Notes: generated by a model from the sequence alone, not told the origin. Positions 1-13,672 are shown, counted from the stretch's first letter. The stretch is DNA of 64,000 bases from Pempheris klunzingeri (GCF_042242105.1 NC_092027.1:16902221-16966220); one strand, 5' to 3'. Made by a program: numbers and translations.

Positions 1-936
1 GGTGTTTTGTGTTGCATGTGCGCGTTGTGGCGTCTAAAAAAGGTTCAATCCTCTCTCTCTGTCCATCTCTTTTTGCCTGTTCGGCATCTCTGCAGTGGCA
101 CAGGGCATCAGTAAGGTGCTAATTAGATGCTGCAGTGGAGCATGGGACAGAGCGAGTGGACAATCACCACGGTGAGAGATAATTTCACACTCTCTGCCCG
201 AACTGTCCAACGGCTGCTGCAAGCACAACTGGCAGAGAGGCCCCCGCTCAGTAATTCCACTCCAAGCGAAACTAAAGCAAACAAAACAACAAACAAACAC
301 AAAAAAAGACTGTGCACCAGGGTCCTTCACTGGAATAAACTTTACACCATCTGCTTGAACTCATCTGTGAAGACATTTCTAATGTACATGAGGCTGAGAT
401 GGTTTTTATGGAGGTGATGATGATGTCCTTTGGAAATATTCAAATATCAAAAAGATATGCAAGTTATTTGACAATGTTTAATTAAAAAAAAAAAAAAGTC
501 CTTTTTTTTTTTTTTTTAGTTGTCTGTAAAGGTGATTATCGCCTTGGAGGTCACAGTTGAATTTAAACACCTTTACTACACTCGCCTTTAACTTAATCCT
601 TATCTTATTCTTATCCCCAAATCCAAGTCCAAAGCTTCAACAACCCAGGCCCCTTGTAAAGCTCTGAGCCAGAAAATGAGTGAAATTCAGGAGGGGAGAA
701 GCGATATCCTTTAAACAAAAAGACTGAAAGCTCCAACCCTGGCTCCTTTCTCGCCTCCACACGCCTGGCCAATCAGGGCGTGAAGTGGGTGTGAATGGCG
801 GTTTGTCAGAAAGTTACAGAAATTGTCATACACAACTCATCCTTATCTGACGAGTAGGATGAGTTAAAGAGTCAGATGACAAGCACTCACTCTGTTGCAT
901 AAAAAGGAAACTGAAATGCGTCAAGCTGCCAAGATA
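1..936. other. Intergenic, no gene seen
   Basis: No open frame with a recognisable domain is visible on either strand. The stretch holds short A and T homopolymers (about 483-520) and otherwise ordinary AT-rich DNA. A CCAAT motif near 769 stands alone, without a CpG cluster or a following splice donor, so I do not call a promoter here. Confidence 0.5.
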
Positions 937-1826
937 CAGTACCTGTTAAAAGTTTAGTCACATCTTCTCATTATTTTCAACACTGTAGATTAATATTGAG
1001 ACATCAAAAAAAGGTATAAGATATCAAAACTATGAATTATGTAGTAAACAAAAGTGTTAAACAAGCCCGAATATGTTTTATATTTTAGATTCCCCAAAGT
1101 GGCCACCTTTTGCTTTGATGACTGCTTTTGCTCTATCAGCTTCATGAGGTGTTTTCCATTAACACATGTGCCTTGTCAACCATCAGTTGTGTTGTGCAGA
1201 GGTAGGGGTGGTACACAGTTCTATAGAATGAATAGCCCTATTCCACTACTGTTACTAAAGTAAAGAGGAACGGCAGTCCATCATGACTAAGACATGATGG
1301 TCATTCAATCCGGAAAATTTCAAGAACTGTGAATGTATCCTCAAGTTAAGTCGCACAAAACCACCAAACGCTGCGATGACATTAGAGTTATCAGCCTCAG
1401 AAACCTCGGATTAAGAACAGAAATGCCCCACAGAGTTCAAGTAGCAGACACATGTCAACATCAGCTGTTCAGAGGACACTGCGTGAATCAGACCTTCATG
1501 GTCAACTTGCTGCAAGGACGCCACTAATGAGCAAGAGAAAGAATTGCTTGGGCCAATAAGCAAAAAGAATGGACATAAGACCAAAGCATGTTGGACCACA
1601 GAGAGAAGGAAAAGCAGCCAACGAGCGCTGAGCACCTCTGAAAACTCTTTTTAGACTGTTGGGAAATCATTACAGGTGACCACCTCACGACGCTGATGGA
1701 GAGAATGCCAAGAGTGTGCAAAGCTGTCATCAAAGCTAAAAAGGTGGCTACTTGGGCGGCCACTGGTTTGTTGAATACTTGAACACTTTTTTTGTTTACT
1801 ACATAATTCCATGCGTTCCATGAATT
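937..1826 (+). mobile_element. Degraded Tc1/mariner transposon, transposase core deleted
   Basis: The sequence follows the familiar fish Tc1-like element over most of its length. A left-end-like segment begins near 937. Remnants of the N-terminal DNA-binding part of the transposase lie at about 1,270-1,380, including the run 'caatccggaaaatttcaaga'. A further transposase-like stretch follows at 1,385-1,575, then the C-terminal part at 1,590-1,750, with 'gagaatgccaagagtgtgca' and 'ggtggctact'. All parts read on the plus strand but in shifting frames with stops. Near 1,580 the sequence jumps from the N-terminal half to the C-terminal end, so the central DDE catalytic region is missing. The right terminal inverted repeat cannot be found. 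The copy is a dead fossil. Family assignment rests on remembered consensus; the edges are approximate. Confidence 0.8.
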
Positions 1827-3884
1827 CCATGTCCACGACAAGACTGAGACAGGAAACAATACTTTTTGTTCCATCTGGACAATCCTGGAATGAGAGTTTG
1901 CTTTGTTTGAGTGATAGGCACTTATTGGTTGTTTGGCTATTGGGCAGTTTTCCCAAATCACACCTACTTGCTGCTTCTCTTGTGTTGGCCTTAAACAGTA
2001 TTGGCCCCCCAGAAACACACACACACACACAAACCTGCACTAAGCCCTCCTAGCTTGCTCCTGTGTGATCGTGCGCTGCAGATGTTAGTGATTAGGCTTG
2101 TAATGATGATAACCTGAGCCCCTTTCTCCATTTCACATCTCGTTCTCTTTGTCTCCCTGCCTTTCAGTCTCACTCTCCATCGCACACACTAGACATTAGA
2201 CAGGTCCAGGTCTAGCCATCCATGTTGTTGCTAGGTCACAATAAGTGTTAGAGTCCCTCTGGCCGCGAGGTTCAGCTCAATTTAGCCTTGTTCCCTACCA
2301 GAGGATGGGCTATTTACACATGTTGCCAGGCAATTAAAGTGCTCGTCTGATGATGGGGTTTGTGGTGAGGGCTGACAGCTTTATCACATGTGAGATGACA
2401 GGATGTGAAAGCATGATAGGTTCGCCTTTGAATCATGGAAAAACTGGGTTTATGCTGCCTTCCCATCCATTCTCATTTTTCTTTTGCCTTTTCCATCATG
2501 CGTAGGCAGTGCCCACTGGTGCTTAGAAACAAAAGGGCAGCGAACCAAAATGTGCCCATGGAGCAAATGTTCAGAGAGGTTCTGCTATGAGTCCCATTCC
2601 TCGGATGATAGCACAGACAAAGTGTTTTCCACCAACAAAATTCTTCTGAATGTTGATATCTCCACTTGTTAGCTTCGGTTGTCTGACACACTCCAGCTTA
2701 TATGTTTGAATGACTCCCAGAGCCATGCCAGCCTGAAGACTTTGTAGGTTGATCACACTTACATTAGAAGGCAGGGAGTAATGGTCATCCAGCCTCAAAA
2801 TGAAGAGACAAATTACACGTCGGGAGGCTCATATTGGGTGGCGAGGAGGGGGAAGATGTAAGCAAGATGCAGAACATTTTGAAATGAAATATCAAATCCT
2901 TTCAATTGTAAATAGGTTACGCTTCAGTTTATAAGTAACTCTAGTTAAAAATGGCAAAATCAAAGATTTAGTTTAGATCAATTTTTGCAGAAGGTCTACA
3001 GTCTTAAGTTATAGCCCAATCAATTTTTGTTGACCTGGAAAGAAATACAGAACGGAACCAACTATTATAATCCAATCAATTTTCCATCATCAATCTGACT
3101 TCCTCATGGGTAGCATCAGGTGCATAAGAGCAACAAAGGACTCTCATGAAGCTGTGTTCCCTGGGCCAAAGTAGTTACGGTCTGTTTGGAGCGTTTTCTC
3201 CCAGAATACCGGGGGACATTAGTCACTAGTCAAGTACTTTAGTCAAATATCTATATGAAGTCACATTCAGGAGTATAAATGAGTATGACACAGGCTGAGT
3301 ATTATTTGTGCTAAATTTAAAACATCAGAAGGAAATCTGTCTGGTTGAAATACTGCAGAGTTTAACAGTCAATCTAAGCACAACAGCAGCAAACCTCTAT
3401 GTTTTCCCACACTATCCATGTCTTAGCCTGCCTCATTGCACCGTATTCATGCATACAATCGCCCCCTTGTCACATGTTGAACAGGTAATTCTCTCGTCTT
3501 TTGTGGAAACATGCTTGTTTGTAATGTAGCACTGATTAGCACCATCACAAAGGAGTGATGTGTCTTGGAGTGTGTGAACGTGTGTGAGAATGTCACAGTG
3601 CAAATTTGATGTTTCATTTGGTTTCCGTGCCATTTTGATTACCCTGTCGCTCGGTTCTTTTTCCCGCACTCACACTTTCTTTCACACACAAAAATACACA
3701 CTCGCACGTCACCTCGCATGACTGGCAGACCCCATGCCTGCTCCCCGGGGCACTGTGGTCCTTTTATTAGAAATGTATTCTATCAGTGCTTTTAATGTAA
3801 AAATGCAATAAAGTCATTTCACGCCATGTTGAGCAACTTTGCCACATTATTGTTAGGTCTCTGTGGCTTTCTACGGTGGGACAA

Positions 3885-3913
3885 GACACACACACACACA
3901 CACACACACACAC
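3885..3913. repeat. (AC)n microsatellite
   Basis: A pure AC dinucleotide run of about 29 bases, typical of fish DNA and likely polymorphic in length. Confidence 0.95.
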
Positions 3914-5997
3914 TGACAGGTAGTGGAATAGAAATGAACAGATGAATAGCTCAGTAAATCTCGGTGTACACTGGTGTTGCAGTGGAATCAGCGACGAGGG
4001 AGTAAGCAGTGTTGAGCCTTGCAAAGCTTCAGAATATGGGTTTGAGTGGGATATCACAACATACAGTGTAATGCTATAGCATAAGACAGGGTTCACAGTC
4101 AAACGGTCAAGTGTGTCACTTTGCCCGTGTCTACCCTGAACAATCAAACCATCACATGATCACACTGAAAATCCTGCAATATTTGTCTGATGTAAATCTC
4201 TTATTGTCTCTTACTGACCTTTCACCTGTTCAGCTGTGATCACATATGACTCTATCGCTGTCCTGTCTGATAAACTCTTCGTGGCCCTCTTGTCAGGATG
4301 CATTTAGAAACTACTGATAATAATCAGCAAGCTTTATTTTTCTCCCTCAAACCTCCAGTATTGAGAAAACAGAACAACCAAACTTCTGCTTGCAAACTTT
4401 GCACAGCAGGTACTCCTGGGAGGCTGCTAAAAAGACAGTGTGGTGAAAGCTGATGAGTTATGCAATCAAATCAGTCGGGGGAATGCTCATTATTGTGTGT
4501 TTTTTGGTTTGTTTGTTTAGCTTTTTGCATTCTCTCTCTCTTCTGTTTATCTCTCAATGGCAAACTGTGTTTTCTCATCTGAGGGCTGCTCATCTCTGCA
4601 ATATTGCACTCCTCTCCATTTCATATGCATACCATCTAGCTGGTTCAGAACGTTCTACTGCACGGTGCCAAGACTGACATGGCAACATATCAATGAAGGT
4701 TCAAAATCATTGAGGCTCTATCCTCTCTCCCATTCATCTGGCTGCTTTGTCAAAAGCCATTTTCTTGTGAAGGACTCTCAGTAGCCACTGAAGGAACAGC
4801 CGTGTTAGATAGGGGTTTGAAGAGAAGCATAAATAGAAAAGTGAACCTTATAATGCAATTTGTTTACCGAGAACATACAATTAGCGCCTCAAGAACTTGT
4901 GCCTGGCACTGTCTATTTGGCTGACAAGCCCATTTCTATTAATCAGGAGGAGCTCTTTGACCACTTTACTCACTAATTTGGTATAATGGCAGCCTGTCCA
5001 TTCTGTAAACAAACCCCACTGCCTCCTCAAAACAAGATGTTCTTCTCAATGTTCCCTGAATCTTACTGTGTCCGTCTTTCTCCCTTACACCTTCTCTGGG
5101 CTGTAATTTCATGGGAAAATGATGACTGGCACAACCCCTACTGCAACAAGTTGGCATTTTCTTGGCATTATAATGTAGTTTGCTGGTCACTGTAGTATTT
5201 TCATGCCCAGTGCAGTGTACTCCATCAGCTATCAAACAACCAAGTACTTGATGAAAATGCACGGTAACCACAAAATAAAGCCAAATGGTACTAAACTCTT
5301 AAACACTCCAACCAGCAGATATATTCAGATGAGAAACATAAATGCAGTCACCTACCTCTGCTAGCAGACTGAACAAAGGCCTGGCCCTTCAGCTGATTGA
5401 ATTCTGCTGCACCTGAAGGCATCCATTGTTATCTTCAATCACGCACAACCTGGTTGCCCCAAAATAAGGACACAAACTCCTATGCTTCAGTGCACACCAG
5501 ACTCAATTAATGTAATCATAATCACCATAAACAAACCGCTTCACTTAGTTTTGGCAGCACCGTCATTATCACAAGTAAATGTAGCCATATCTAATTACAT
5601 GCTACGTTATTAGTTCCGGTAAAACAAACTAAATGCAATCAGTATTGTGTGTGACAATATGCAGAAAACATGAAAACATTTAAAAAAGGCACAATATCAT
5701 CTTTTAGATACAAATTTGCAGCATGTGATCTGAATCATCTGATCGGCTCTGGGGTGTGAAATGAACCTGAGAAGATGATAATTGATCATAATGTCCATAT
5801 GTTCCACTGTTTGTACAGAGTGCTCATTGTATGAACCAAAAAAAATGAAAAAAAAACAGATGTGCTGGCCTACATCCTCAATGACCTTGTGTAAATGACA
5901 GTGCTTTATGCTGATCTTTTTTTGCTTGGTCCGCAATTGCAGCATCACAAAAGAGCGTTTCATAAGCCTAACACAAGTGGACAAGAGAACAAATTGC

Positions 5998-6020
5998 TGT
6001 GTGTGTGTGTGTGTGTGTGT
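5998..6020. repeat. (GT)n microsatellite
   Basis: A pure GT dinucleotide run. A second, interrupted GT-rich run lies at about 6,074-6,096. Confidence 0.95.
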
Positions 6021-7806
6021 CTGCATACATCAATTGCCTTTAACGCTTTCTCTATGCATTAATTCATCTATGAGTGTGTGTGTATGTGTGTGTGTGTACA
6101 TGCACATCTACATTTCGTGATCATACTGTACACCGTCATGTCTGTCTACGTAGATGCACTTGTACCTCTGTGTGTGCTGCTGCACTGCTGTGATCATCCT
6201 GACCTAGAAAAGCACTGAGACAGAGAGCTGAGACTCTCTGCGCAGTGACAGGAGGGGGAATCCGAGTGTCGGCACTCAGCTTCACTGAGCCAGGCGGCAG
6301 TCTCACTCCGTCAGTAGCACCGCTGCCCCCACCCACCGTCCCCACCGCCCACCAACCGAAGTGATGCTGTGGAACGCTGCTGCTCCAGGATGAGGATAGG
6401 CACAAATCAGAAGTTCACCGTGCCCCTCAGAGAAACAATTTTGGAATAATTTAAAGACTGCTTGTGTCGCACTTGCCTGCTGCATCAAAGACCTTCGCTG
6501 TTCCTCAGAAGTAAATCAAGCGTGATCATGCTTGCTTTTCAGCTCACTCTGATTCCAGTTGCAGCAATATTAACTTTGAAAACCAATATCTTTCAAGCTC
6601 TGTTTATAAAATCTTAATACCAATCATCCTCCTATAACATCCGGTCTAAATAGTGTGTCAACATGGTGTCATTTCACCGACAGATTATTTCTTGTGCTGC
6701 CAAAGTGGACAAAGGGGTATTGGCTGACAATGCTTAACATTTTCACAACCCTTTACCAGATAGCGGTTGGTATTTCCAGAATCGTAATTGAGTCCGTCTC
6801 TTGATGAAAAATACAGTAAAGCGATAAGCGAGGTGAGGCAACAAGGGAGCACATCTGTGATGCGTCATGGCAACTGAGGCAGATGGAGGAGAGGAGTGTC
6901 ATACGAAGGCCATTCACAGCTGCACAATAGATTAGTCACACACCCTCACAAAATACACGCCAACACACATTATCCCACAACGTTAATCAGGCAAGAAGCA
7001 GGCATATTGTCTCTGCGTTGAAAAGATCCTTTACTCCATGTGAAGAGTCAAATTAACTTTCTTTAATTACAGCCCATGCTTCCCATTGAGCACAACACAG
7101 ACAAGTGGCTCGCCCCCTCAGCTTCCTGCATGGACATTAGTCACTGACTGATGATGACCCCTGACTTACTTTCAGTAGAAGTCATGTGACAAACGGGGGC
7201 TCAGGTGGATTTTGTGTATGAAGGAGCATCCAATCAGAGATGGCAATCAGAGCTAACGGCATCTAACAGCATCAGTGTCTTACCGACTCATCCACTTGTG
7301 AGAATGTCAAGTAGTTCATGCGTCCGGACGTTGTTTGGAGCTACAGTAAATCTGGGTGAGATGAGATTCATTGTTGCTTCTTGAAACAGTACAAAAAAGT
7401 GGACGGACTAATTCGGGCAGACTTAAAGTCTTCAAAAGCAGTTCAGAACATGTCATTTGCTGTTTGGAGTTTGTGCATGAGAGACTGAGAACACCACTAC
7501 AATATATTCTTCTATCAGATATGAACCAGTCTAGCTTCAACTTCTTGGTTCCCTCGGGGCATTTAAGACTTTTGTTCTTCTGAGATCAAACAGTCGGGCT
7601 AAACTGCAGCCCTGTCCAACCAATTAACACCCTCTCTCTCCACAGCGGGATGAAAGTTGGCGTTCTGGTTATGTCTGGTTTGCGGCAAGTGTGTTGATCT
7701 ATTGCACCACCCTACTCATTTATGCACCCTTTAGCCAAGCCACCAGTGATAACCCCGAGCAAGGACAACAATCGAAAAACACAGCAAAAAAAAACAAAAA
7801 ACCAAG

Positions 7807-7825
7807 ACACACACACACACACACA
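7807..7825. repeat. (AC)n microsatellite
   Basis: A short AC dinucleotide run just downstream of an A-rich stretch (7,786-7,802). Confidence 0.9.
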
Positions 7826-9425
7826 GATACACTCTCTTCACATACACACACTAAAGTGCTTGTAGCCTAAGCCATGACTTGTTCACCCCCTAAAAGAAAA
7901 AAAACATTCACTTTTATTTTAATTAAGTTGTCCATTTAATAAAAACAGGTGCATATGAAAATGTACTACGAGAGGTGATGACACCAATTAAATCCAGGGT
8001 CCTTTGACGTCAGACATTTTTGCGCTACACTGCTAAAACAAAAGACTAATGTCGAGGTGAAGAAGGTTACAGTTCTGGACAGGTTTTGTTTTATTTAACT
8101 GGCAGGAGAATGCATTACCTCTTTATGTGTTAATCAGGCAAATGGCAAAAATACACATCAAATATCCTCACGACGTTAATTAGTCACTGTCAGACTCTAC
8201 ACTGCATTTTACATTGTGTGCCAGCAGGTTGGATTTCTCACTCAAACACAGATTACTTTGGTTCATAGGGGGATTTCGTTTTATGGCATAAAGCAGGAAC
8301 ACGGCAAACAGAGCTCAAGCTTGCAGAGAATCTGTCAATATCAGATGGTGGAATGAATGAAAATCTGATCTAAAATTACTTCTTTTATCATTGCCCTCTT
8401 TAATAAAACAAAATAGGAAACAAATACACATTGGGTAGGTCGATATCCTGTTTGGGACAAGAAGAAACAAGTTTAATGGGAATAAAGGAATAGCCTAGTT
8501 TAAGATTTTGGGAAATATGCTTATTCACTCACTTTCTGGTGTCGAATTTTAAAGATCATTAAATATAGCGCCACTAATGCATTCAGTCACCCAAATAATG
8601 TGGAACAGTATAGTTATGTCAATACAGAGTGGATATTTACTGTCTTACCTCATCACTCCCCACAAGCATACACCAAGCTCAACGCTGACTGAGGGCAGCG
8701 ACAGTAATAAACTACAGAGCCACAACATCAGCTATTATTTGGAATCTGTTATGTGGGAGCACGGCATCAGGCACCATGTTGACCACCTCCATGCACCGTT
8801 GGGATGAATAAACCCCAAAACCCAGCAGTGTATCTGATCTGCAGCAGGTTAAGGCACATCATTTATGCAGCATAGAATGATTAACTTAAGCATATTAAAC
8901 ACATCATTTAATGGCTCGAGGCGAGCAGACTGTCTCTTCTTGTGGAACGTTGTGTTGCATTGATAGGCATCAGTACATGGGTATGAGCTTAAGGTTGGCA
9001 ATGAGTGTAGCTGAGGGCAGCGGTCTTGTAAAGCGTAGAAGCAGTTTAGATGTAATTATGATAGGAAAAATAGTAAAGTAAGCCTGTTGCTTTGAGTTGA
9101 AATATTTCTCAAAAACCAAGCACAACAACATGACTTGGGAATATGTGCTTGTTAAAGATCAGACATGAACATTCACATTGCACATCTACATAAATTAGCA
9201 GCATGAAAGCACAATGCTTGCGCCCAAACAACAACCAAAGTAAAAGAAGCTCAGCCACAGCAGGGACTCAGACAGGTAGGAAGCAGCCTGTAGCAACATA
9301 AGTTAGCATGCAGCTAGCAGCTAGCAGACACCAGGACATAGCAAACAAACAGCAGCACAGGACCAAACACACGACTGAACAGAGCCGAGACATTAACACA
9401 CACACACACAGCAGCAAACACTTAC

Positions 9426-9850
9426 CTCAGTCGGTGAAGTGAGGCGGTGTTCCCTCAGCAGAAAGATATCCCCTTAAAACAGAGCAACTGGGGTCCCCAG
9501 ATGAGGAAAGCTAAGCAGCACTGCAAAACTCCACTTCCGGGTTAAAGTGCCACGTTGGGGCTGACAGCTAATGTGCAGAAATGGCCGACAAAGCAGGCCC
9601 TTGCCCAGCAGCAGTGGGAAACGAGGCTGTTTCTCCACAAAGCCTTTCAGGAGCTCCTGAAGGGGACTGTTAGAATGCTAGCTTGCTTGTGAAATGCTAC
9701 ATGATAGCAGGAAAAGGAGGGAGCACCAAGTCCAGCATAGCTAGCTAATTAGCAGTGCAGCAGCAGGTGGTGGAGGAAGAAGGAGGAGCTTCTTCACCTT
9801 AATCTGCAAATGGAGTGGGTGATTGGGTGTTTGCTGCAGGGGGCGGAGCA
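9426..9850 (-). promoter_or_regulatory. Possible minus-strand promoter and non-coding first exon
   Basis: Read on the minus strand, this stretch has a GC-box-like motif (plus 'gggggcggagc', about 9,839-9,849), a CCAAT box (complement at 9,822-9,826) and an ETS-type motif, CCGGAAGT (complement at about 9,532-9,540). It then has a near-perfect splice donor, CTGAG|GTAAGTG, with the cut between 9,426 and 9,425. That order fits a TATA-less promoter followed by an untranslated exon. No coding exon that would accept the splice is recognised between here and position 1, so the gene would extend beyond the window. The alternative is a dispersed repeat that happens to contain these motifs. Confidence 0.35.
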
Positions 9851-10060
9851 TGTCATGAGAGGGTAGCAGCAACACTTGCAGGTTTTGGTGTTTCAAGTGC
9901 TGCACACACCTTTACGCAAAACCTTACATGCTGCGTCTCAGTATTAGTGGTGCTTTAATGTAAAAGCAGCATTTGAATGTTGCAGTTAGTACAAGTGAAG
10001 CCAGTTTGACTGAACAATAAGTTTCACATTTTAAAACCTAAGAGGCAGTTTGACTTTTTT

Positions 10061-10144
10061 GTCATAGTGGTAAAAGAACAGGTCATAGTGGTAAAAGCAC
10101 AAGTCATAGTGGTAAAAGCACATGGTATTAGTAGTAAAAGCACT
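10061..10144. repeat. Minisatellite, 21-bp unit, four copies
   Basis: Units start at about 10,061, 10,082, 10,103 and 10,124 and share the core 'gtcatagtggtaaaagcac'. The first three are nearly identical; the fourth has drifted. Confidence 0.85.
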
Positions 10145-10759
10145 GATACCCTTAACGATGGCTGCACACTGTTTGAGTGTCCCAGTAATTCATGTTAGTG
10201 TGACAGCGAACCAGCACACACAATACAAGGACGCTGAAACCAAAGCAGCTAAATGGATTTCAGACATCATTGATTTTATTATTTGCATTATATATTTATT
10301 TTTTAGAAAAAGGCCCACGAGTTCCTAAAATGTGAAAGTCATTGTGACAGATTAAACTACCCAACAACTGCAGTGCTGTTGAACTTGCACTGCATTACAC
10401 AGAGAGGTGTTTCTCTTATTTAGCATGTTTATTATTTAGACAATAGAAACACCTGTCAGTGTAACAATACAACACAGCTCAACAGCACCACAGACTAAAG
10501 CCTCCACAATTATGGCCATACGGTTGAATCAGCACCTCTCTAAAAGCTTCAAAAACTGAACATTATAACCTTCATAAGAGAGGATTTATTGCAGGATTGT
10601 TGTATTATTTTATTTACTACTTTTCTATGCAGTGTCACAATAATGTTGCTGACATTATAGTCAGAACGACTGGCTGACATGTGATGCACATTGTTTTTGG
10701 ATTAATAATTATGATATACAATCTATAGAAAGGTAAGATTAAACTTTTTTGATAAAAAT

Positions 10760-10897
10760 AAATTGCAATAAATCATAATATAAAATCATAATTGCATTAC
10801 TTGTAGAATCACATTACTTGAAAATCGCCATACATATCGAATCAGCACCATCAGTATCATGATAGTATCGGATCGGGAGGTAACATCCCATCCCTAG
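10760..10897. repeat. Dispersed repeat, possible hAT-type end
   Basis: The segment ends in 'atagtatcggatcgggaggt' followed by 'catcccatccctag'. This closely resembles a repeat end common in fish genomes, and its reverse complement starts with CTAGGGATGGGA, like hAT-type termini. No matching opposite end or 8-bp target duplication could be identified, so this may be a one-sided fragment. Confidence 0.4.
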
Positions 10898-13672
10898 CTT
10901 GCAGGGTCTTAAAATAAAATGTTCAATGCAGGACTTACTCATTTGTTCTATTTTTTTCTTTGTTGTATTGTATTGATATGGTTTATTATGTACAGAATCT
11001 GAAAACTTTGTTCACCACTGCTTGTAACAGAGAAGATGTTTTAGGTCAGACAGTCACTGCAGCCTCCTGCCTCTCAGCGCGGGACAATTTATGGCCAGAC
11101 AACGGCGGGCAACAGGGGGCACTTAGAGGTAAAGTGTCAGCACTGGCTAACAGCTCCACACATATTTATCCAGCAGTGGCAATTTATGGGGAGGGAGGCC
11201 TGTCACCAGATGTGACCCCATGGGACGTGGCCTCAGCTGGTGAAGACAGCGTGGGGACAGCATGAGGAGGACGGGGGGCTAACAGAGAAAGCAGTGGTCA
11301 GAGTACCACTGTATGTGTGAGGAGAACAGGACAAATGTGAGAAATATGCACAGTATATCTTTCTATCTTCTATCTTTTTGTCTCCTTCACTCACACAAGC
11401 AGACGCGCACAGTCGCACTACGGTACCATCTCAATGCACTGGGGCCATCTCACTGCGGGGTCAAGTCGAGAAAAAGACAGAAGCGGAGGAAGGGGGTGGG
11501 GGCATTAAAAGATCCCAATAATGAATCCACGCAATACAGTGATAAATGATCGCAATGAAATCAGACCTGCTTTAATGACAGCATAATGAAGACGGGTGAA
11601 ATTGAGGGTGCGAGGAAAGACTTAGAGAACATGAAAGTCAAAGCAGAGAGGAAAGCGCCAAATGTAATGAAAGTGGCAGAAGGGAAAATCTATACGAGAC
11701 AGAGTGAGGGAGAGATGGAATGTTAGTCGTCTCTGCTGCAATAAGCTTCCAGCGGAGAGGGGAAGAGGCAGGGAGGCCAGTATTCCTGACAGAGCCTTAT
11801 CTCATCTTCAGCCTGGAATAAAACCCATTTTCCAGCCCCGAGACAATAAAGCACAAGGTTACTGAACCTCGCACCCGTGACACCCCTATTTAGAGAGGGG
11901 CCTCGGCCCAACATAAAAATGCATAACACCATCACCGCACTGAGAGGTGGTGTATGACACCAGGGCCAAGCCTGCTATGTCTGTGTGTGTGTAGATGTGT
12001 GTTTTACGATAATGCAACAGAGGCGTGCTTCAATGTGTAGTTGAGCAGATAAAGTCTACTGGGGCAAGTAAAGAGACTACATTGAAGCAGTGGTATGCTT
12101 GCTGCTGCATTTTTTAAATCAGATTTACATGCGAAGGGTTAATTTAATTGCATTGTTCATAACCTTGAAGAGCAGGACAGAGTGGCCGTGTGAGTGTGTG
12201 GACGTGTGAGTGTGCATGCATGCATTTAAACAACTGAACGTGCTTACACACCCGCAGCATGTCTGTTTGTCTGCTCCCCCTGGGATTTTTCTCCTCACAC
12301 ATTGACGTGAATGTGACAAGTGGCCCCTCATCATCACTAAGTGGATTGAGCTGTGTGATGGGCATATCAGGCGCCCTCAGGAAAAATGCCACGCGAATCA
12401 TATAATGTGATTCTCCTCTGTCGTAATGGGTGACAAGTGTTTCCTGTCTGCCCACCCACCATCCCCTCATCCATCCATCCGAGAGCTCTGCCTCCCTAAG
12501 CTTCGCCCGAGGAGACGTGGAAGCGGAGATGATAAGATGGAGAGATTGGCAGGAGAGAGGGAGAAAAAGGGAGGGATGGGGAAAAAGACAAGATGCCACT
12601 GTGCATTGCTTCGAGCCAGGAGATGCCCACAAGTCACATTCGTTCACAAAGAGGAGGCAGAAAAGTGAAATGTCTGCTGTGACAGAGAAATAGACTCTGG
12701 CAAAGGGAGATGCAAACACAGGGTGGCTTAGGCTAACATTTGCCCAGAGCTATCGGCTGCTTGATTGAACTTTTTGTATATTTCATCTCGCTTTCTCTTG
12801 TCTTGCATACACACATACATATAAAAACACGTTACCCAAAAGAGATCTGACTAAGAAGTAGCACACCACCATGCAGAAAACAAGCCTGCTCTACTTTCTC
12901 ATAGCTATGCAAATTGGGTCAATTAATCCAATGCATGTTTGGCATCATGTAGTAGTTGGTGCAGTTCGCAAAGCATTAACAGCAATGTCATGCTAATTGC
13001 AACTCTGTAGTAAATTTCTGCTCAGACACTACCATTTGGCTCAGCTAGCCTCCTGCATGGCCTTACCTTTCTCATCAGAGGGAGCCATGCAAAACTGGCC
13101 CAGGATCAGCCGCCACCCATTTGAGGGAAAGGCTTCTCTGGCTCGCTCATTTAAAATGAAATAGCGGTACCAAGCTAGGCTCTGGCATTCACACACTCTT
13201 TTAATTGCTTGAAACACTATAAAGCAGGAAAAGGAGCTATTTGTCTTGAAAGTACACTTATCTAATCTCCCTTGAACTATTTGCTTGGAAATACAGCTCT
13301 GGGAAAGCCGAGACAATTAGCACCTTTTAGAACATATTGAGATAGATCTTGGGCAAATTTCAAAAGGCATTTGGGGATGATGTGATCATTTGAGGATTTT
13401 TAGTTGGAAGTTGGCACTGCTATTAGAGATAGTGAGATTCTTCCCACATCTGAGGAAGGAGATTACAATTTTGGTCCATTCTGAATATCATTATATAGCT
13501 ACTGCAAAGGCCATGTAGTAGCTCCTAGAAATAAATGACTTAAAGTAATGAACAAGCACACATACTTTACCCCGGTTAGGTATCAAGTAGCTCCTAAAGC
13601 TACTAAAAGGTACAAGGTCAACAAAAATCTATTAATGCTAACCAGTAAATGGTATACTGGACTCCATTTAGT
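10898..13672. other. Intergenic, no supported gene
   Basis: A 191-codon minus-strand open frame at 12,144-12,719 is the longest here. It has no recognisable domain and is rich in simple-sequence coding, so it is not called. The stretch 11,040-11,290 is GC-richer and free of obvious repeats and could be a conserved non-coding element, but this cannot be shown without alignment. Confidence 0.45.

Larger units (their letters stand above)
1827..9300. other. Intergenic, gene-poor with microsatellites
   Basis: About 7.5 kb without a recognisable exon. Open frames here are short, lack domains, and often run through CA/GT repeats. Simple repeats are listed separately. The DNA could be an intron or regulatory flank of a gene outside the window, but the sequence alone does not show this. 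Confidence 0.45.

Noticed and set aside
1524-2030. 168-codon minus-strand open frame
   Set aside because: It is antisense to the Tc1 remnant and continues through a CA repeat; no protein family is recognised.
5908-6120. Cys/Val-rich open frame near 6.0 kb
   Set aside because: The peptide is produced by the GT microsatellite.
12144-12719. 191-codon minus-strand open frame
   Set aside because: No recognisable domain, repetitive His/Thr-rich end created by GT repeats, and overlapping plus-strand frames of similar quality; length alone is not evidence.
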